From the NCBI GenBank assembly GCA_028713675.1, contig JAQTNV010000002.1, positions 105,433 through 169,432 on the forward strand: a stretch of DNA of 64,000 nucleotides, given 5' to 3'. The stretch is from a bacterium (GTDB lineage: Bacteria; Desulfobacterota; JAPLJL01). The notes beneath the pieces were generated by a model that was not told the origin of the DNA, made no database searches, and saw only the letters and a program-made list of their open reading frames with translations. Positions 54,256 through 62,924 of this stretch are shown here, one piece after another. The stretch's first letter is position 1; the number at the start of each line of letters is the position of its first letter. The translations under genes were made by a program, and so were the position numbers.

Positions 54256-55686
54256 TTGAGGAATAATTATTTAAGCCGAGGTCCCTTCTTCGCTTTTATC
54301 GTTTTTATTTCTTACCTTTTCCTTTCACCTTTGACCTTTGACCTTTCACCTGCTTTTGCCGGTTTTATGGACCAATTCGCGGAGAAAGACGACATCGGCC
54401 CCGTCAAGGTTCCGAACCGCGGGAAAAGCCGGGTCCTGGTGATCCCGGTCGATTTCAACCTCCCCGGCCTCACGCCCCAGAATATCGGGCACCTGCAACG
54501 CTTTTTCGGGCCGGCCCGGGAGGACGTTCCCACCTTCGCCGGTTACTTCCGTGACAATTCCCGGGGACGGCTTGAGATCGAGGCCCGGGTAATGGACCCG
54601 ATTACCATTTCCATCTGCCCCTTCCCCGGGCTCGGAATCTTCTCCTGCCGGGTTGATCCCCCGGCTGACCCCGCGCTTTTCTCCTGGCTCCCGGTGGTGA
54701 ACAGGGTCCTGCGCGATCTTGCCAATCGCGGCCTGGATTTCTCCGATTTCGACCTGAACGGCTCCGCCGGCATCCCAGACGGCTGGATCGACGGGCTGAT
54801 CATCACCCAAAACGGGATTTCAACCGAAGCCAGTTTTCCTCTCTCCCTCCTGGCTCCTGAAATAATCAAGGCGCCGACCCGGATCAACGCGGTCACGATC
54901 GTGGACAACTCAATTCCGCCGGATGGGGACTACACCCGCAACGACGCGGCCATTCTTCATGGATTCGGCCATCTCCTGGGTTTCGCCGAGCTTTCCGATC
55001 CCGACCGGAGTTCTCCCGGACTGCTCCATTCATTAATGGGCACTTACTGCGATGACGGGAATGTCTGCGATATTCCCCTGCTGGACGCCTATAGCCGCGT
55101 GGCGATCGGGTGGACCGATGAATATCTGATCCACGGAACGGAGGAAATCAGGGTTCCCCCCGCCCCGGAGGCAAATTACGTAGCCCGCCTGGGAGATGCC
55201 TCCCCATATTTGCTGGTGGAAAACCGGGGCCGGCTCCCGCTCTGGGACCGGCGGATCGAGTCCCGGGGCCTCGCGGTTTACCGGGTGGACCCGGCCCGGC
55301 TTCCCCCGGGAGGAAAATTCGATTTCTTTCCCGAATGGATTTCCGGCGGGGCCAACCGGGACGATAATCATCCCCTAGTCAGGAACATTCTCGCCGACAG
55401 CCAGGATTTGTTCCTGACCGGGAACAGCCTGGGCTCCGCCCAGCTCTCCCCTTTCCCTGAATTCTTTTACCCCGACGGGCAGGTCCGAATCGCCGTCTCC
55501 GATATCGATTCGGAAACCTATACCCCCTGGGTCCGAGCCCGGCTGAGAAACGGATTTACCGAGGAACCCGCCCCCCAAACCGAGGGCTGCCAGACTTTCC
55601 CTGTCGGGGCCAGTCCCACAGCCATAGCGCTGATTCTCATCTTGGGATTATTTAATTTGGGGCGCAGAAGCGCTAGACACCAATAA
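54256..55686 (+). CDS. M6-peptidase-like secreted protein with degenerate zinc motif
   Basis: 476 residues. Signal peptide (FFAFIVFISYLFLSPLTFDL... cleaved near AFA-GF), then an immune-inhibitor-A-like domain (SRVLVIPVDFNLPGLTPQNI, FAGYFRDNSRGRLEIEARVM). The expected HEFGHxLG reads HGFGHLLGFAEL: both His remain but the catalytic Glu is Gly, so it is probably not an active protease. C-terminal PTAIALILILGLFNLGRRSA is a membrane helix followed by Arg, like bacterial sorting tails. Start is uncertain (TTG 54256); the signal region is encoded by four CCTTTSA heptamers at 54321-54350. Confidence 0.75.
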   Translation: MRNNYLSRGPFFAFIVFISYLFLSPLTFDLSPAFAGFMDQFAEKDDIGPVKVPNRGKSRVLVIPVDFNLPGLTPQNIGHLQRFFGPAREDVPTFAGYFRDNSRGRLEIEARVMDPITISICPFPGLGIFSCRVDPPADPALFSWLPVVNRVLRDLANRGLDFSDFDLNGSAGIPDGWIDGLIITQNGISTEASFPLSLLAPEIIKAPTRINAVTIVDNSIPPDGDYTRNDAAILHGFGHLLGFAELSDPDRSSPGLLHSLMGTYCDDGNVCDIPLLDAYSRVAIGWTDEYLIHGTEEIRVPPAPEANYVARLGDASPYLLVENRGRLPLWDRRIESRGLAVYRVDPARLPPGGKFDFFPEWISGGANRDDNHPLVRNILADSQDLFLTGNSLGSAQLSPFPEFFYPDGQVRIAVSDIDSETYTPWVRARLRNGFTEEPAPQTEGCQTFPVGASPTAIALILILGLFNLGRRSARHQ

Positions 55687-55689
55687 GAA

Positions 55690-55819
55690 GTAGGCAGTAG
55701 GCAGTTCAACCAAAGAAACTAAAGAAACGAAACAGACCAGACAGACTAGATAGACGAGACAGACTAGATAGACTAGATAGACCAGATAGACGAGACAGAC
55801 CAGATAGACGAGACAGACA
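55690..55819. repeat. Tandem array: heptamers then twelve 9-bp units
   Basis: 55690-55703 holds two GTAGGCA heptamers. 55712-55819 is twelve 9-bp units of the AGATAGACC/AGACAGACT kind, preceded by the related AAAGAAACT and AAAGAAACG. It lies between convergent genes. A minus-strand open frame through it (LVYLVCLVYLV) is a by-product of the repeat. Confidence 0.85.
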
Positions 55820-55828
55820 AGGATTTGC

Positions 55829-56443
55829 TTAGGACTTAGTTCTGGCGACGGCTTTAAGCTTGGCCTTGCCGTTCTCGACCGCGACCTTGAACTCCACTTC
55901 GCTGCCGGGGGCGCGGTCGAAAAGCCCCTGGAGCTGTTTCTCGATGGTGGATTTGAAGCGGGCGAAATCCGGGCCCGCACCTTCCCCGGTCTTGGCCCTG
56001 GCGGCGGTAAAATCATCGAAGACCTTCTTGGCCTTGGCCTCCAGATCTTTATCCTCAAGTGACAGGAAAACCGAGCCATTCTGCCTGGGCGCCGGCTTGG
56101 GGTGCGCTGCCGCCGCGGTTGCCGCCGCCGCGGACGTCGCCGTTTGGGAAGCATGGGTGGCGGCGTTCTTGTCCCAAATCTTGGCCCTGGCTTCTTCCCG
56201 AAGCCGCACCATCCGGTCCCAGTAGTTGTTGAAGGAGTTGAATTTGGCAACCAGAGAATTGTATTTGAACCGGAGGGAAGAGTTGACGATCTCTGAAGCG
56301 GTATGACCGCGGATCCACTTGCCGAGTTCCTCCCGGCCCTTGTATGGCTCAAGCTTCAGGATTCCGGCCAGAAAAAGATCATAGTCCTTTTTCAGGATAT
56401 TGATCCGTTCTTCCAGGCTTTTTATGTCTTCTTCCTTCAGCAT
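55829..56443 (-). CDS. MXAN_5187 C-terminal-like protein
   Basis: 204 residues. N-terminal coiled coil (EDIKSLEERINILKKDYDLF), a helical region, an Ala-rich linker (TATSAAAATAAAAHPKPAPR), and a C-terminal domain KVFDDFTAARAKTGEGAG ... FKSTIEKQLQGLFDR ... EVEFKVAVENGKAKLKAVAR. The last block matches my memory of the MXAN_5187 C-terminal domain known from deltaproteobacteria. Function unknown. Stop lies 10 bp beyond the 9-bp array. Confidence 0.65.
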   Translation of the reverse strand: MLKEEDIKSLEERINILKKDYDLFLAGILKLEPYKGREELGKWIRGHTASEIVNSSLRFKYNSLVAKFNSFNNYWDRMVRLREEARAKIWDKNAATHASQTATSAAAATAAAAHPKPAPRQNGSVFLSLEDKDLEAKAKKVFDDFTAARAKTGEGAGPDFARFKSTIEKQLQGLFDRAPGSEVEFKVAVENGKAKLKAVARTKS

Positions 56444-56477
56444 GTGCTAACCCGGAACGGGCTGAAAATCCGGAGGG

Positions 56478-57143
56478 CTAGAAACGATAGCCTACCCCCA
56501 CGTATAGGCCATCATCGGTGAAGTTGTGCATCTCGGCGGTAAAGAAGACCATGGGGGTAACCGAGTAATCCATCCCGATCACAATCCCGACCTTCTGGTC
56601 CGCGTCTTCGCCGTTTTCCAGCTGGGCGTATTTCGGGCCGGCATAGACATTCCAGTTGCTCTCCTTGTGCGAAACGATCAGGGAAAACTGATAAGCGAAG
56701 AACCGACCGCCCTTTCCGTTATCGTCTGAATCGAAGGTGAGAAACTGGCCATCCGCGTAAATGTTAAGGTACTGGTTATGACTGACGATAAATACCTTGG
56801 CTCCTCCCCCGGCCAGGAGGCCCAGGGCCCCGGCAGCACCGCCCTGATGAAAATCAGCGGCGCCGATATCCCCGTAGAAAGCGACCCGGTCGTAAATCTT
56901 GAAAGTGGGCCGGAGAAAAAACCTCAGGGAAGTCAGCGACCCGTTGCTCCCACTCATGTCCCGCTTGGTCAGGCCGAAAACCGGCTCGATGGATACCGAG
57001 AGCCCGGGTTTGCTCTTCCCCTCCCCTCCGACATATTCGGAACGGGCCAGCGCGGGCAGAAGCAAAAAAATCCCGGCGACCAGGACGGCAGCCGCTTTCC
57101 GGTCAAACCGGGCCAACCTTGGAGATTTCAATTTTTTTGCCAT
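56478..57143 (-). CDS. Putative outer-membrane beta-barrel protein
   Basis: 221 residues. Signal peptide (AAAVLVAGIFLLLPALARS-EY), then about ten amphipathic strands (LRFFLRPTFKIYDRVAFYGD, NWNVYAGPKYAQ, VFFTAEMHNF) ending in VGVGYRF, with the C-terminal Phe recognised by the Bam machinery. Small size suits an 8-10-strand barrel. Lies 34 bp upstream of the MXAN_5187-like gene on the same strand. Confidence 0.75.
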   Translation of the reverse strand: MAKKLKSPRLARFDRKAAAVLVAGIFLLLPALARSEYVGGEGKSKPGLSVSIEPVFGLTKRDMSGSNGSLTSLRFFLRPTFKIYDRVAFYGDIGAADFHQGGAAGALGLLAGGGAKVFIVSHNQYLNIYADGQFLTFDSDDNGKGGRFFAYQFSLIVSHKESNWNVYAGPKYAQLENGEDADQKVGIVIGMDYSVTPMVFFTAEMHNFTDDGLYVGVGYRF

Positions 57144-57201
57144 GTTTTATTTTTATCATATCGGGGGATTTTGGCAATGCCCAGCCTTAACGACAAATAA
57201 A

Positions 57202-57288
57202 GGTCATAGGTCATAGGTGATGGGTTTTAGGTTATGGGTGTTGGGTTTAAACCTGTCACCTATCACCTATGACCTAACACCCAACACC
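57202..57288. repeat. Inverted heptamer arrays
   Basis: Seven 7-bp units (GGTCATA, GGTCATA, GGTGATG, GGTTTTA, GGTTATG, GGTGTTG, GGTTTAA) at 57202-57250, followed by five complementary-type units (ACCTGTC, ACCTATC, ACCTATG, ACCTAAC, ACCCAAC) at 57251-57285. The two halves can pair into a long imperfect hairpin between two minus-strand genes. Confidence 0.85.
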
Positions 57289-57323
57289 TTATTGGGCGGC
57301 TACGAGGGCCGCCCCTTTTTCCT

Positions 57324-58115
57324 TTAGGAAGCGTACGAATGCAGGCCGGAGAGGATAAGATTCACTCCCAGGTAGGTAAAAAGCACGGAGATAAACCCGA
57401 AAACCGCGATGAGGGCGGCCCGGCGCCCGCGGAACCCCTTGGCGAAACGCGCGTGGAGAAAGACCGCGTAGATGAGCCAGGTAATCAGCGACCAGGTTTC
57501 CTTGGGATCCCAGCTCCAGTAGGTTCCCCAGGCCTGGTTGGCCCAGACCGCGCCGGTTACGATCCCGATGGTCAGCAGCGGAAAACCCAGGGAGATCGAC
57601 GTGGTGGTAATGTTTTCCAGGGTTTCCAGTGAAAGCGAGCCCCGGAAGGCAGGCACCAGGTAAAGCAGGGCGGATCCAAAGGCAACGGCAAAGGCGGAAT
57701 AAGCCGAAAAACAGGTCAGGACGTGAAAAGCCAGCCAATGGCTTTTCAAGGCCGGCAGGAGAGGCGCGGCTTCGGTGAAACGATGAGGAAGAAGGCTGGC
57801 GGAAAGGATGCCGGCCCCGGCCAGCAGCAACGCGAAACGGAGCAGGGAAACCGGAAGTTTTTTTAAAACCAGCGGGATCAGGCTTAAAAACCAGGCGAAA
57901 ATCAGTAGGGATTCATAAAGGTTAGTGAGGGGAAGATGCTTGGCTTCGTAGGACCGCAGGCCGATCCCGAGGCTCAGGAATATTACCGCCAGGAAAAGCC
58001 CGCTTCGGAACCAGGGGTAAACCCTCCGTCCCGGCTCGAGACGGAAGAAAACCGCCGCCAGGAAAAGCCCGGAGAATATGACTAGGGCGATAACTAGAAA
58101 AAATTGCGAGTCCAT
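57324..58115 (-). CDS. ccsA: Cytochrome c biogenesis protein CcsA/ResC-type (heme handling)
   Basis: Inner-membrane protein of system II cytochrome c maturation that moves heme to the outside. 263 residues with about eight hydrophobic helices and the periplasmic WWD-type motif AVWANQAWGTYWSWDPKETW (about 190-209). Conserved His for heme are present in KSHWLAFHVLTCF and LHARF. No ccsB/resB partner is adjacent, so it may be elsewhere or the locus is split. Confidence 0.9.
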   Translation of the reverse strand: MDSQFFLVIALVIFSGLFLAAVFFRLEPGRRVYPWFRSGLFLAVIFLSLGIGLRSYEAKHLPLTNLYESLLIFAWFLSLIPLVLKKLPVSLLRFALLLAGAGILSASLLPHRFTEAAPLLPALKSHWLAFHVLTCFSAYSAFAVAFGSALLYLVPAFRGSLSLETLENITTTSISLGFPLLTIGIVTGAVWANQAWGTYWSWDPKETWSLITWLIYAVFLHARFAKGFRGRRAALIAVFGFISVLFTYLGVNLILSGLHSYAS

Positions 58116-58126
58116 TTTAAAACAGG

Positions 58127-58236
58127 TCCATTGTGTCCATTGTGTCTATCGTGTCCATCGTGTCTGAAAAGTTAATCGGATTCATTCTTCTCTCTTGACA
58201 CTACGGGCCCTATGAACCCTACGAACACTATGGACA
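58127..58236. repeat. Two short 9-bp-period arrays
   Basis: 58127-58162 is four TCYATYGTG units; 58201-58236 is four CTAYGRRCM units (CTACGGGCC, CTATGAACC, CTACGAACA, CTATGGACA). Both lie in the 133-bp gap between lpxC and ccsA. Confidence 0.8.
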
Positions 58237-58248
58237 ACTTTTAACGCC

Positions 58249-59091
58249 TCACGGATTAATGATTTTGGACATTTCCCGCACCAGCTGGTGATTCAGAAAA
58301 TGCCCGGAATATTGCGCCGCCACCCTCCCGGAAACCCTCCGACCCAGCAGGGCCAAATCCCCGATCAGGTCCAGAATCTTGTGCCGTACCAACTCTTCCG
58401 GAAAGCGCAGGCCTTCCGGATTCACCACTTTACCATCGCTTATCAGGATCGCGTTTTCAAGCGACCCCCCCTTTCCCTTCCCCTCGGCCTCCAGCCCGGA
58501 AAGATCCTCGAGAAAACCATAGGTGCGGGCCGAGGCAATCTCCCGTCGGAAAAGTTCGGGGGAAAGCCGGAGGTGAAAGGTCTGCTCCGGGACCTTGAGG
58601 TGGGGATAGGCGATTTGAAACTCCAGGGAAAGGCCTTCTCCCGGTTCCGGGCCGGCCGCAATCCGCGCTTCGTGGTTGACCGCCTCCAGCGAATGAGGGA
58701 TGGAAAAAATCGACCGGTCTCGATCCTGAACTTTCAGGCCGGCCGCGGTGATCAGGTCCACAAAAATCTGCGCACTCCCGTCCCCGGAGGGGACCTCCGG
58801 GCCTTCCAGCCAGGCTTCGAGGTTATCCACTTCGAGGCCGTAAACCGCGGCCAGAAGATGCTCCACGGTGGCGACTTCCGCTTTGTCCCGGCGCAGGGTG
58901 GTGGCGAAACGATTGTCACCCACGTAATCAATGCGGGCCGGGATCGGCAGGGAAGGATCTAGATCAGGCCGGAAGAAAGTAATCCCGCTCCCGGGAGACG
59001 CCGGTTTCAGGGTCAGAAAGGTTTTCACGCCGGAATGCAGCCCGATCCCGGAAACGCTGACCGATTTCGCGATCGTCCTTTCCCTCTCCAT
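58249..59091 (-). CDS. lpxC: UDP-3-O-acyl-N-acetylglucosamine deacetylase
   Basis: Zinc deacetylase for the committed step of lipid A synthesis. 280 residues. Seen: SVSVSGIGLHSGVKTFLTLK start, TVEHLLAA with zinc His (H78), PSGDGSA, and the second metal cluster HKILDLIGD (H237, D241) and catalytic His in SGHFLNHQLV (H264). It shows that the outer membrane contains lipid A. It is a stand-alone lpx gene in this window. Confidence 0.96.
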   Translation of the reverse strand: MERERTIAKSVSVSGIGLHSGVKTFLTLKPASPGSGITFFRPDLDPSLPIPARIDYVGDNRFATTLRRDKAEVATVEHLLAAVYGLEVDNLEAWLEGPEVPSGDGSAQIFVDLITAAGLKVQDRDRSIFSIPHSLEAVNHEARIAAGPEPGEGLSLEFQIAYPHLKVPEQTFHLRLSPELFRREIASARTYGFLEDLSGLEAEGKGKGGSLENAILISDGKVVNPEGLRFPEELVRHKILDLIGDLALLGRRVSGRVAAQYSGHFLNHQLVREMSKIINP

Positions 59092-59130
59092 GGAGGAAAA
59101 ATTATCACATGGCGAGCGCTATCGCAAAGC

Positions 59131-59231
59131 GCATAGGGCATAGGGCATAGAGCAAGGAGCAAAGAGCAATGAGTAAGCAGGAAGCAGTGTTCCGCTGCCT
59201 CCAATCTCCTATCTTCTATCTCCTATCTTCG
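59131..59231. repeat. Heptamer arrays upstream of lpxC
   Basis: 59131-59186 is eight 7-bp units (GCATAGG, GCATAGG, GCATAGA, GCAAGGA, GCAAAGA, GCAATGA, GTAAGCA, GGAAGCA). 59204-59231 is four units alternating ATCTCCT and ATCTTCT/ATCTTCG. The gap 59092-59343 contains nothing else recognisable apart from the two divergent starts. Confidence 0.85.
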
Positions 59232-59343
59232 ATCAGTTGATTCCTGTTGTTCTTCCCGGAATCCAATCCTATAATAATGAACCAGGTTTCATTATCGGAC
59301 CTGATTTTCACGAACCTTAGCCGAAGTCTTCGGTCTTTTGAAT

Positions 59344-61677
59344 ATGAAGAAAAAAATTTCCTTACCCCACAATTTCTTTTTCTATATTTTCACCCTGGTC
59401 ATTGTCCTCGTACCGGTCGCCCGGTACAAGGTTGATTTCATCTGGTCCAAGATCCTGCTCCTGAATGTCTTCACCAGCATCGGCCTGATCTACTGGTTTT
59501 TCCGGATCACCCGGGAAGGCCGGGTAAAATTCCCGGCTGCGATTACGCTGATCCCGGTGCTCTGCCTCGGCTTGGCCTTTCTTCTCTCCCTGACCCAGGC
59601 CATGAACATCTATAAAAGCGAGCTCACCCTGGCCTACCAGGTGGGAAACTTCATGCTTTTTATCCTCCTCCTCGCCAATTTCCGGGAGGAATCCTGGATC
59701 GAGGATATCTTCCTGGCCATGGGGGGGGCGGCCCTGGCGGTGACGGTTTACGGCCTACTGCAATATTTCCATTTCTCCTATCTGCCCGAAGATCAATACG
59801 GAGAGGAAGACCCGGCCTCTTTCATCGGGCTCTCCAACTTCACCGCGGAATATCTGCTCACCGTCTTCCCTTGCCTGGTGGGATTGATCTTCCGGAAACT
59901 GGCGACGAAAAATCCCTTTTCGCGCCGCCAGATCGCGGTTATTCTCGTCTCCCTGCTGGCCATGCTCCTTTTCCAGGTCACTTCCGAAGACCTGAATTTT
60001 TCCGAAGTCGCGGCGATTTTCCTGATCCTGCTGGTGGGATTTCTTCCGCTCCTCCTGGGTGATTACCGCCTGGATATTCTCGCCATCATTCTCTGGATCG
60101 CCGCCATCCTCACTTATTTCATGGCCTCCAAATACCGGGCCGGTTATGTTTCCATTATTTTCCAGATCATTTTCCTTCCCGTCCTTTTCTTCTGGTGGTG
60201 GCGCGGGAAGAAGTTTTCTTTACCCTGGAAGAAGATCGGGATCGGGGTGGCGGCCTTTATTGTCCTGCTCACTGTAGCCCTGAAATTCAGCGAACCGGGA
60301 AAGGTGGCGGTCCGGAAATTCGAGCAGATCACCCATTTTAATGATGCCTCCATTCGCTTCCGCCTCTCCACCTGGCCGATCTGCCTGAAAATCTGGGCCG
60401 CTCATCCCATCCTGGGCGCGGGGGTGGGAAACATCCAGGTCATTTTCTCCGATTACCAGAACCGGGAGCTCGAAAACATGACCCTGGAGGCCAATACCCG
60501 GGTCATTGACATCCACAACGACTATATCCAGACCCTGGTGGAAGCCGGCCTGCTGGGCGGGTTGTCCTTGCTCGCCCTGCTCGGAGCCCTGGTTTACCTG
60601 GCCGTCTTTCTCCTCCGGAGGATCGAAGAAAAAGAACGTTTCTGGCTCTTCGCCGGGGCCCTGGGCGGCATCGGCGGCCTCCTGGTCGACGTGATCTTCA
60701 GCTTCGGGCTCAGACTGCCGGCCCCTTCCATGAATTTCTGGGTCCTGGTGACGGTCCTGGAATTAATGGCCCTGCGTTACCGCCCGGGGGCGGACGACCG
60801 CTTCTCCTTCCGTTTTGCCGGGTTCGGGCGGGCGGTCGTTCCCCTGATCCTGGTCGCCGCCCTGGTCTGCGAATGGCTGACGATGAACTACTCCTACCGC
60901 TCAATTATGGCCGATTTTTACTACCGGCAGGGCCAGGCGCTCAAGCGCCTGGACCGTTTCGAAGACGCCCTGGCGTCCTTCAAACGCTCCATCCAGCTGG
61001 TTCCCAACGAGGAACGCGCTTATTTCGACCGTTTCATCTGTTACATGAAACTCAACGATGATGAAAAAGCCATCAAGGATCTGGAGCAAGTCAACAAGTT
61101 AATGCCCTATTTCGGGCCCGCCCACCGCCACCTGGGCATGCTCCTGGCCCGCAACAACCGGGACCCTCTGGCCATGAAGGAATACGAAACCGCCTTGCGG
61201 CTCATGCCCACCCAGAAATCCTCGATCAACCCCCCGCTCTTTTTCCTTTACGTCCGGAACGGGCTCTTCGCCAAAGCGGTGGAAGTGGGTGAACCGGTCA
61301 AATCGCTCCATGAGGACGACGCCAATTTCCTCTTCGGCCTGGGCAACGCCTATGTCAATGTAAAAAGATACCCGGACGCGAAAAAGGCTTACCAGAAAGT
61401 CCTTGAACTAAACCCCGGAATGAACCTGGCCCGGACCAATCTCGCGGTCACCCTGCTCAATCTCGGGGAGTTCGACGAAGCTCTCCGGGAGCTCCATCTG
61501 GCCCAGAAGGCCGATCCGGCATCCGGACCGGTCTGGTATAACCTGGCGATTGCCCACAGTTTCAGGAAGGAAATCCCGGCCGCCCGGAAGGCCCTGGAAA
61601 AAGCCATTTCCCTGAACCAGAGCTACCGCCAGATGGCGGAGGCCGATCCCACCCTTAAAACATTATTCAGCCCTTAA
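59344..61677 (+). CDS. O-antigen ligase-like (Wzy_C) membrane protein with C-terminal TPR domain
   Basis: 777 residues. Residues 1-515 contain about twelve membrane helices (FFFYIFTLVIVLVPVARY... LVPLILVAALV-type), with the Wzy_C-type loop around RFRLSTWPICLKIWAAHPIL, GAGVGNIQVIFSDYQ and DIHNDYIQTLVEAGLLGGLS, typical of O-antigen ligases/polymerases. Residues about 525-777 are TPR repeats (YYRQGQALKRLDRFEDALAS, GLGNAYVNVKRYPDAKKAYQ, NLAVTLLNLGEFDEALRELH). It could ligate or polymerise glycans or glycosylate proteins. ATG 59344 chosen; TTG 59338 possible. Confidence 0.85.
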   Translation: MKKKISLPHNFFFYIFTLVIVLVPVARYKVDFIWSKILLLNVFTSIGLIYWFFRITREGRVKFPAAITLIPVLCLGLAFLLSLTQAMNIYKSELTLAYQVGNFMLFILLLANFREESWIEDIFLAMGGAALAVTVYGLLQYFHFSYLPEDQYGEEDPASFIGLSNFTAEYLLTVFPCLVGLIFRKLATKNPFSRRQIAVILVSLLAMLLFQVTSEDLNFSEVAAIFLILLVGFLPLLLGDYRLDILAIILWIAAILTYFMASKYRAGYVSIIFQIIFLPVLFFWWWRGKKFSLPWKKIGIGVAAFIVLLTVALKFSEPGKVAVRKFEQITHFNDASIRFRLSTWPICLKIWAAHPILGAGVGNIQVIFSDYQNRELENMTLEANTRVIDIHNDYIQTLVEAGLLGGLSLLALLGALVYLAVFLLRRIEEKERFWLFAGALGGIGGLLVDVIFSFGLRLPAPSMNFWVLVTVLELMALRYRPGADDRFSFRFAGFGRAVVPLILVAALVCEWLTMNYSYRSIMADFYYRQGQALKRLDRFEDALASFKRSIQLVPNEERAYFDRFICYMKLNDDEKAIKDLEQVNKLMPYFGPAHRHLGMLLARNNRDPLAMKEYETALRLMPTQKSSINPPLFFLYVRNGLFAKAVEVGEPVKSLHEDDANFLFGLGNAYVNVKRYPDAKKAYQKVLELNPGMNLARTNLAVTLLNLGEFDEALRELHLAQKADPASGPVWYNLAIAHSFRKEIPAARKALEKAISLNQSYRQMAEADPTLKTLFSP

Positions 61678-61886
61678 TTTCAGTAGGCAGTAAGCAACCA
61701 GCAGCCTCCGGCCCATAGGGCCTACGGCCCCGCTTCCAGCCCGGAGGGAGGGGAAAGGTCTGCGACCCGGAGGGGGGGCATTCCGCAATCATTGAGGATG
61801 TCATTGCGAGCGACAGCGAAGCAATCGCTCTTTTGCTTTTAGGCTCTTAGGCTTAATAACTCTCAGGCTGTTTTTCTGCTTACTCC
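61678..61886. repeat. Intergenic repeats before galT end
   Basis: Short heptamer runs at 61684 (GTAGGCA, GTAAGCA) and near 61880-61900 (TTACTCC, TTACTGC, TTGCTGA), the latter reaching the 3' end of galT, plus a palindromic CATTGCGAGC...GCAATCG element at 61802-61828 related to that at 54183. No gene seen. Confidence 0.65.
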
Positions 61887-62903
61887 TTACTGCTTGCTGA
61901 TTTTCATGTCTACCCGCCGCAGCTTCTCCGTGGCTTCCTCCGGCGATACCGGATTGATGTAAAACCCGGTCGCGAGTTCAAACCCGGCGATCCGGGAAAG
62001 GCTGGGGGTGATTTCCAGGTGCCAGTGGTATGAGGCGCTCTCCTCATCGTCAAGGGGAGCGGAATGAACATATAAATTGTAGGCCGGGTTATCCAGGACC
62101 CCATCCAGACGTTGGAGGCACTCCCGGAGAATCACGGCCAGGCCGTGAAACCACTCGGACCCGGAACGATCCGGAACCGTGTGATGCTTGCGGGGCAGGA
62201 TCCAAAGCTCGTAAGGAAACCGGGGGGCGTAGGGAGAAAGCGCCACGAAGCCATCGCTCTCCGTTATCACCCGGTCCCGGGTTTCCATTTCCTGCCGGAT
62301 GAGATCGCAGTAAATGCAACGGTTTTCCCGGAGGTAATATTCCCGGCATCCCTTAACCTCTTCCCGGATCATCCAGGGGATGACGGGCAGGGCGATCAGC
62401 TGGGAATGGGGATGATCAAGCGTCGCCCCCGCCTGGGCGCCCTCGTTTTTAAAGAGCAGAATGTAACGAAAACGCCTGTCCTTTTTCAACTCCCCGTATC
62501 TGTCCCGGTAAGCCCGGAAAACCGCCTCGATCTCCCGGGGCGAAAAATCGGAAAACCGGCGGCCGTGATCGGGGCTTTCAATGATCACTTCATGGGCCCC
62601 GATCCCCTCTCTCCGCCGGAAAAACCCTTCCTCCGGCAGACCGTTTTCCTCTCCCGTCCCCAGGGCCGGGAACCGGTTGGGAACCACGCGAAGCTTCCAG
62701 CCGGGGATATCGGGGGCAGAGGCCTCCGGCGGGCGGCAGGCCAGAATTTCCGGCGGGGTCTCTTTCTCCCGCCCCGGGCAAAAGGGACACAATATTCCCC
62801 GCCGGCGTTTCAGGACCAGATTGAAGGCGGACGGCCGGGAAGCCCGTTCCCGGGAAATGATCACCCAGCGGCCCGTGATCGGGTCTTTTCTGAGCTCAGA
62901 CAT
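61887..62903 (-). CDS. galT: Galactose-1-phosphate uridylyltransferase
   Basis: Exchanges UDP between glucose-1-P and galactose-1-P (Leloir pathway); related GalT-like enzymes act on other sugar nucleotides. 338 residues: zinc Cys pair CPFC (39-42), RVVPNRFPAL, GAHEVIIESPDH, active site HPHSQ (164-168, His166 the uridylated residue), CIYCDL, and the second HIT-like half ending SYHWHLEITP. It lies 21 bp after glgC, so the pair is probably co-transcribed. Confidence 0.93.
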   Translation of the reverse strand: MSELRKDPITGRWVIISRERASRPSAFNLVLKRRRGILCPFCPGREKETPPEILACRPPEASAPDIPGWKLRVVPNRFPALGTGEENGLPEEGFFRRREGIGAHEVIIESPDHGRRFSDFSPREIEAVFRAYRDRYGELKKDRRFRYILLFKNEGAQAGATLDHPHSQLIALPVIPWMIREEVKGCREYYLRENRCIYCDLIRQEMETRDRVITESDGFVALSPYAPRFPYELWILPRKHHTVPDRSGSEWFHGLAVILRECLQRLDGVLDNPAYNLYVHSAPLDDEESASYHWHLEITPSLSRIAGFELATGFYINPVSPEEATEKLRRVDMKISKQ

Positions 62904-62924
62904 GATGAATTTGGTCCGGGTTGA

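Noticed and set aside
55648-56352. 234-residue minus-strand frame ending in LVYLVCLVYLV repeats
   Set aside because: Shadow of the MXAN_5187-like gene plus translation of the 9-bp array; not a membrane protein.
54132-59231. Short regular arrays as possible CRISPRs
   Set aside because: Units are 7 or 9 bp with no spacers, and no cas genes are present.
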